A stretch of 17,810 nucleotides of DNA from an uncultured bacterium (GTDB taxonomy: Bacteria > Cyanobacteriota > Vampirovibrionia > Gastranaerophilales > Gastranaerophilaceae), in NCBI GenBank assembly GCA_900549855.1, contig URPS01000043.1:1-17810 (forward strand), in the 5' to 3' direction. Under the pieces are notes generated by a model. The model ran no database searches. It was given only the letters and a program-made list of their open reading frames with translations, and was not told where the DNA came from. Positions 14,530 to 17,810 of this stretch are shown piece after piece. Made by a program: the position numbers and the translations under genes. Each line of letters begins with the position of its first letter. Position 1 is the stretch's first letter.

Positions 14530-15420
14530 TCACATCTTTACAACAACTTTACCAACGATTTTACCTTGAATTGTTTTGATATTTTTATCAAATAATATAT
14601 TTGCCCAACCTAGTTTATTTATATAATCTAAAACTGCAAAGCGTCTTGCTTCCATTGAACAATCATTGATTTTTACCACAAATACATCTTTTTTCTCCAA
14701 ATTTAAGACAACGCAAAGCCCGCCGGCTCCAACTTTTGCAATCAAATTGTCACTTTTTTGAATAATTTCTGTATCAAGTCTATTCTCGCCACCAAATATG
14801 TACGGATTATTTTTTATGGCGCTAATTATTTTATCGTATTTCAAAAGATTCATATATCCGATAAGCATGTTATAAAGCGGCATGCTTAAAATAGGAACTC
14901 CACAACCATCTGTTGTCATCGGATAATTTTTTAAAATCTCACACATGCTATTTATTCTATTTTTAACCGCAATCTGTAAAGGATGGTTTGGTTCGTCATA
15001 ATAATGCATATCCCAGCCATTAATCTTACACACAACCAAAAAACCAATGTGCTTGCCGGAACAATTGTTATGAATTTCGCTCGCTTTTTCATTCCTTAAA
15101 AGCATTTTATCCTGCATACTCCTAGCCAGCGGAGCATGAATTCCACACTTAAGCAATTTTTCATCAATATCATATTTTTTCAAGATTTCTCTTGCGATTT
15201 TTATATGACATTCTTCTCCGGCATGAGAACCGCAGCACAAAGCAAGTTCCTCTTCAGTTAAATCAGGAGCGCAATCAGTGAGTAAAGTCGCTTGCAATGG
15301 TTTAGCACAAGAACGAAGATAATACGGATTGTTATCATTTGGATTGCCATCAGAAAATCTGTAGCAAGTTCCCTCATGAAATTCTTCAACTAATCCATCA
15401 CGTATATATTCTATTCGCAT
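14530..15420 (-). CDS. Asparaginase II family (rhizobial/AnsA-type) protein
   Basis: A 296-residue member of the asparaginase II family (Pfam PF06089 type, unrelated to E. coli AnsB), whose studied members hydrolyse L-asparagine to aspartate and ammonia. Conserved motifs are LRSCAKP (35-41), CGSHAGEECH (63-72), NNCSGKH (118-124), TDGCGVP (170-176), GENRLDT (211-217) and KVGAGG (229-234). These include the Cys/Lys/Ser residues of the family's unusual active site. It is shorter than rhizobial homologues (around 330-370). There is no signal peptide, so it is cytoplasmic. It begins 3 bp after the stop of the MshEN-like gene with only a weak ribosome site, suggesting coupled translation. Substrate is from the family, not shown here. 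Confidence 0.88.
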   Translation of the reverse strand: MRIEYIRDGLVEEFHEGTCYRFSDGNPNDNNPYYLRSCAKPLQATLLTDCAPDLTEEELALCCGSHAGEECHIKIAREILKKYDIDEKLLKCGIHAPLARSMQDKMLLRNEKASEIHNNCSGKHIGFLVVCKINGWDMHYYDEPNHPLQIAVKNRINSMCEILKNYPMTTDGCGVPILSMPLYNMLIGYMNLLKYDKIISAIKNNPYIFGGENRLDTEIIQKSDNLIAKVGAGGLCVVLNLEKKDVFVVKINDCSMEARRFAVLDYINKLGWANILFDKNIKTIQGKIVGKVVVKM

Positions 15421-15423
15421 AGC

Positions 15424-16203
15424 CTACTGCTCTTCTACACCAGTTGAAGTCGAATCAGATTCTTTATGCTCTTTGATAAACTTAAGTATAGCATCCATTT
15501 TTTGGCGCAAAATTTCGTTTTCTTCTTTAAGTTTAGCATTTTCTACTCTAATATCATATTTTTCTTTTTCCATCGCAATTGTAGGAATGTCAGAAGGATT
15601 TAATGAAAATCTTTTTCCGGCTTCTTCTTTCATAAACATAATACTTTTTACATCACGTTCTGCTATAAAGCCCATTTGAACCATTAATTCGGCAATAAAT
15701 ACGTGTTTTCCGGCATCATTCATCTCTTGTTGCTTATTCAGAACTTCATCCAATTGCTCAATTGTCATTTTGCCTGCACGAATAAAATACTCACCTGTTC
15801 TGTATTTACCCGCAATGAACCCTGCAATTGCGCTAACTGAATTTGGAACCTGATTTGAAAAGAATCCTGAGGTTTTACAAAACATAAATGCCTTTGCAAT
15901 TTCTTCCATTGTTAAGTTATTTTCAATCGCAATTTCTACAAGCGACATGCCTTTTGAACAACAATTCATAAAAGAATATATCATCTCATCATATTTTGAT
16001 TCTTTAGTTAAAAGTTCATTCTGACCCACATCGGAAAGTGCCGGACGGTAAATATGGAACAACTCGCCTTGGTGAACATCCAAGAACTCGTTACTTAAAT
16101 ATGTATTCAAATCATTTGAAAGATTTAAAAAGATTGTTTGCTTAATCCAAAGAGGAAACGCAAGCATTTTTTCCATAAAATCTATAAATAAACTATTGCT
16201 CAT
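15424..16203 (-). CDS. MshEN/GspE-N-like domain protein with C-terminal coiled coil
   Basis: A 259-residue protein that I place by one domain. Residues 135-158 fit the first MshEN cyclic-di-GMP-binding motif: R135, G137, F140-I141, G144, L151, L155 and Q158 all at the expected spacing, with T136 in place of Leu. A second copy at 170-192 keeps the spacing (M174-V175, G178, V185, M189), but the Gly is A171 and the Gln is K192. MshEN domains usually sit in front of type II secretion or pilus ATPases; here no ATPase follows. The N-terminal 130 residues are unrecognised and the C-terminus (about 210-248) is a coiled coil. AGAAGGG supports the start. c-di-GMP binding is inference. Confidence 0.75.
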   Translation of the reverse strand: MSNSLFIDFMEKMLAFPLWIKQTIFLNLSNDLNTYLSNEFLDVHQGELFHIYRPALSDVGQNELLTKESKYDEMIYSFMNCCSKGMSLVEIAIENNLTMEEIAKAFMFCKTSGFFSNQVPNSVSAIAGFIAGKYRTGEYFIRAGKMTIEQLDEVLNKQQEMNDAGKHVFIAELMVQMGFIAERDVKSIMFMKEEAGKRFSLNPSDIPTIAMEKEKYDIRVENAKLKEENEILRQKMDAILKFIKEHKESDSTSTGVEEQ

Positions 16204-16240
16204 GAAATATACCCTTCTTTTATATGATGAACTTATGAGT

Positions 16241-16249
16241 ATTATAGCA
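16241..16249 (-). promoter_or_regulatory. Extended -10 promoter for MshEN-like/asparaginase genes
   Basis: On the minus strand TGCTATAAT combines a TGn extension with a consensus -10, 38 bp upstream of the start at 16203. The matching plus-strand promoter for the flagellar genes is not clear; no sigma-28 type element was seen. Confidence 0.5.
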
Positions 16250-16290
16250 TAATATGTTATAAGTTAGAACATGTAAAGGACACTTAATTT

Positions 16291-16749
16291 ATGGGCATGG
16301 ATGGTTTATCAATTGCAAATACCGGCATAGTGAAAGAATCTACCTCTGCTGAACTTGCAAACAAGACAGAACAGGCCGTTCGTTCGGATGCCCTAAATGA
16401 TTCCCAGCAAGTCCAAAACCTTGGTGTAAACCAACGGGTAAGACGTAAAAATGATGAAGATGAAAATTCCGACAAAAAACAACAAAATCCCGAACAAGAA
16501 GAATTTCAAGATGGATTGGTAGAAAATAAGTTAGAAGAAGCGCTTGATGAAGATGAAGATCTTGATGTAGAAGATATAGAGAACCCAAATAAAGATTTTT
16601 ATGTTAAATTAAATGTAAAAGATGATATAATAGAATTATATGACAGTGCGACTGATAGGTTAATCGAAACAATATCCGGAAATGAGCTCGGAGAATTAGT
16701 ACAAAAGCTGAACATGGCTTCCGGAATTTTCGTAAATAAGAAGGTGTAA
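16291..16749 (+). CDS. FlaG-like flagellar protein
   Basis: A 152-residue protein whose last 55 residues resemble FlaG. After FYVKLNVKDDIIELYDSATD (98-117) comes RLIETISGNELGELVQKL, like the family's pattern of a beta strand, D-x-x-T, then I-x-x-I-P-x-E. FlaG affects filament length in some bacteria and is often encoded beside fliD/fliS. Residues about 50-97 are a very acidic, Gln/Asn-rich linker, longer than usual. Start 16291 has AAAGGA 10 bp upstream; a second ATG lies two codons later. The stop touches the fliS start codon. Confidence comes equally from the C-terminal pattern and from the neighbours. Confidence 0.65.
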   Translation: MGMDGLSIANTGIVKESTSAELANKTEQAVRSDALNDSQQVQNLGVNQRVRRKNDEDENSDKKQQNPEQEEFQDGLVENKLEEALDEDEDLDVEDIENPNKDFYVKLNVKDDIIELYDSATDRLIETISGNELGELVQKLNMASGIFVNKKV

Positions 16750-17232
16750 ATGCCGCCGGTAAATCCATATAACAAGTACATAAAACAATACCAGACAAGC
16801 AATATTAATACCGCAACGCCGGAAAAATTAATGATATTGCTGTTTGACGGCGCATTACAATTTCTACAAAAAGCAAAAACTGCAATAAGTGAAAACAACC
16901 TTCAAGAACGTGCAAAAAATATTGAAGGCGCTAGAAAAATTATTAGAGAACTCATGCGTACCATTGATTTGGAAAACGGTAATGATGTTGCGAAAAGACT
17001 TTTCAAATTATATAACAAAATGGCGATGAACTTGATTAAAGCTAACGTTCAGCGTAACGCTGCTAAGATTGACGAAGTTATTGAAGATATAAGCAACATT
17101 AGGTGGGGATTTCAAAAAGCAATTGAAATCCAAAACGGAACAACCACATTAGAAGAAGTTATGAAAGAAATGCCGCCACAAGATACACCGGAACATCCAG
17201 CTCTGAAGGAGGATGACGAAAATGCAGGATGA
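16750..17232 (+). CDS. fliS: Flagellar export chaperone FliS
   Basis: FliS binds the C-terminus of newly made flagellin in the cytoplasm and keeps it from polymerising before export. The 160-residue product shows the family start, with NPYNKYIKQYQTSNINTATP (5-24), then EKLMILLFDGALQFLQKAK (25-43) and the helical bundle through YNKMAMNLIKANVQRN. The C-terminal tail after about 130 (EEVMKEMPPQDTPEHPAL and on) is longer and more acidic than in typical 125-135 residue FliS proteins. ATG 16750 directly follows the flaG-like stop. The 3' end overlaps the fliT-like start by 11 bp. No flagellin or fliD gene is in the window. Confidence 0.92.
   Translation: MPPVNPYNKYIKQYQTSNINTATPEKLMILLFDGALQFLQKAKTAISENNLQERAKNIEGARKIIRELMRTIDLENGNDVAKRLFKLYNKMAMNLIKANVQRNAAKIDEVIEDISNIRWGFQKAIEIQNGTTTLEEVMKEMPPQDTPEHPALKEDDENAG
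17206..17224 (+). promoter_or_regulatory. Ribosome site deciding the fliT-like start
   Basis: AAGGAGG at 17206-17212 directly abuts an in-frame ATG at 17213, too close to use. The next ATG at 17222 is at ideal 9-bp spacing, so it is the likely start. Confidence 0.75.
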
Positions 17233-17596
17233 AAAACAATTTGAACAATTAATGATGCAATATACTCAACTTAAAAACGGTTCAGAAGATATCGCAAGAA
17301 TGATTGATAACGAAGATTTTGACAATGCAATTACCATGATTAAGAATCGTGAACAATTGTTCTTGAGTTGCAAGTGCATGCGTAAATACTTAGAACTAAC
17401 ACCTGTTCAGCAAAAAGAATTAGAAACATTGCTCGATGAAATTAGAGAACAAGAATTAAAAAACATGAAAAAATTAGAACAGGGAATGGATGCTGTTCAA
17501 TTGGAATTAAAAAAGAGCCAACAATCACAAAAAATTCAACAAGCGTATGATTTTAATGCTGACCAAAGCGGAAACATTTTGAATATCCAAGAATAA
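17222..17596 (+). CDS. FliT-like flagellar chaperone
   Basis: A 124-residue all-helical protein directly after fliS, the usual place of fliT. FliT-type proteins chaperone the filament cap protein FliD and other export substrates. The pattern NEDFDNAITMIKNREQLF matches the family's 'D-(W/F)-x2-(L/A)-x2-(L/M)-I-x2-R-E' helix, followed by long charged helices and the terminal QQAYD segment, similar to the 'kkalkaY' end of FliT. Sequence conservation in this family is low, so the name leans partly on position. It overlaps fliS by 11 bp. No terminator is clear downstream, and the following sequence is repeat-rich. Confidence 0.65.
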   Translation: MQDEKQFEQLMMQYTQLKNGSEDIARMIDNEDFDNAITMIKNREQLFLSCKCMRKYLELTPVQQKELETLLDEIREQELKNMKKLEQGMDAVQLELKKSQQSQKIQQAYDFNADQSGNILNIQE

Positions 17597-17660
17597 TTGG
17601 AAATTTGGCGCTGGTATAGATTTTACCCTCGCCACTTGCAGGGAGAAACGTAAAATACGC

Positions 17661-17673
17661 TAGCTGAAAGCTA
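17661..17673. repeat. Short perfect palindrome
   Basis: TAGCT-GAA-AGCTA, about 65 bp after the fliT-like gene and just before the REP-like element. It could be part of the same repeat-rich stretch or of a transcript end. Confidence 0.3.
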
Positions 17674-17684
17674 TACAGAAGTGC

Positions 17685-17722
17685 CGTCATTGCGAGAAAA
17701 TCTGTGATTTTCGTGGCAATCC
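17685..17722. repeat. REP-like interspersed palindrome (GTCATTGCGAG family)
   Basis: CGTCATTGCGAG at 17685-17696 and GTGGCAATCC at 17713-17722 are the two ends of a small palindrome seen in many unrelated bacterial genomes. Inside, GAAAATC (17696-17702) pairs with GATTTTC (17706-17712), and TTGC with GCAA closes the outer stem. I recall this family from general knowledge and have not compared copies. Confidence 0.65.
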
Positions 17723-17760
17723 ATATTGGCTAACAATGATTTCCCTACTGGCAAGCCCAC

Positions 17761-17795
17761 CCTTCCCTCTCTGTCACTAACGTGACATCTCTCCC
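17761..17795. repeat. Palindromic intergenic repeat, TGTCAC-TAAC-GTGACA
   Basis: TGTCAC (17772-17777) and GTGACA (17782-17787) form a perfect 6-bp stem. It is flanked by CCCTCT on the left and TCTCTCCC on the right, the look of a common intergenic element in gut bacteria. The window ends in it, so its right boundary is unknown. The rest of 17597-17810 shows no gene. Confidence 0.5.
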
Positions 17796-17810
17796 GCTCA
17801 ATGGATGTTG

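Noticed and set aside
1..17810. CRISPR array, prophage, integrase or insertion sequence
   Set aside because: No regularly spaced repeats, transposase, integrase or phage genes were seen on either strand; tRNA genes were also not found.

Overview
The window is AT-rich (by eye roughly one third G+C) and densely coded. It looks like the genome of a Gram-negative bacterium: kdsB and lpxK belong to LPS synthesis, and a flaG/fliS/fliT-like cluster points to flagella. My best guess is a non-photosynthetic cyanobacterial relative (Vampirovibrionia / 'Melainabacteria', Gastranaerophilales-like). This rests on the mix of a Firmicutes-like GSI-alpha glutamine synthetase, a class A RNase P RNA, LPS genes and flagellar chaperones. 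No marker gene settles it, and other AT-rich Gram-negative phyla remain possible.

Layout. 1-2863: an unknown small protein, then two convergent HD-GYP-type genes separated by 2 bp. The first is a GAF/HD-GYP protein with a wrecked active site; the second has intact motifs. 3031-3914: promoter, rplU, rpmA and a terminator. 3976-5222: an unknown 101-aa protein and a SAM methyltransferase. 5223-5693: a 470-bp gap that looks empty but holds what I read as an unreported type I toxin-antitoxin-like locus. It has a 26-codon single-membrane-span peptide on a structured transcript of about 250 nt, opposed by an antisense RNA of about 84 nt with its own promoter and terminator. 5694-7454: kdsB-lpxK operon. 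7485-7833: rnpB. 7844-7956: a short tandem repeat and a REP-like terminator. 8007-9368 (-): glnA. 9581-11946: coaBC (probably leaderless), a NIF3 family gene and an exported protein, in an overlapping operon. 12052-14043: glyS, then an unknown 98-aa protein. 14530-16203 (-): an asparaginase II family gene and a stand-alone MshEN-like protein. 16291-17596: flaG-like, fliS and fliT-like genes. 17597-17810: no gene, but two interspersed palindromic repeats.

How the genes fit together. Most are housekeeping: ribosome, CoA and LPS synthesis, tRNA charging, RNase P, nitrogen assimilation. Three proteins point to cyclic-di-GMP signalling: a predicted dead HD-GYP sensor, an active-looking HD-GYP protein, and a protein carrying a nearly perfect first MshEN c-di-GMP-binding motif, divergently transcribed from the flagellar cluster. 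The strongest candidate for something new is the 5253-5575 toxin/antisense locus. All calls come from reading the sequence; no searches or folding programs were run.
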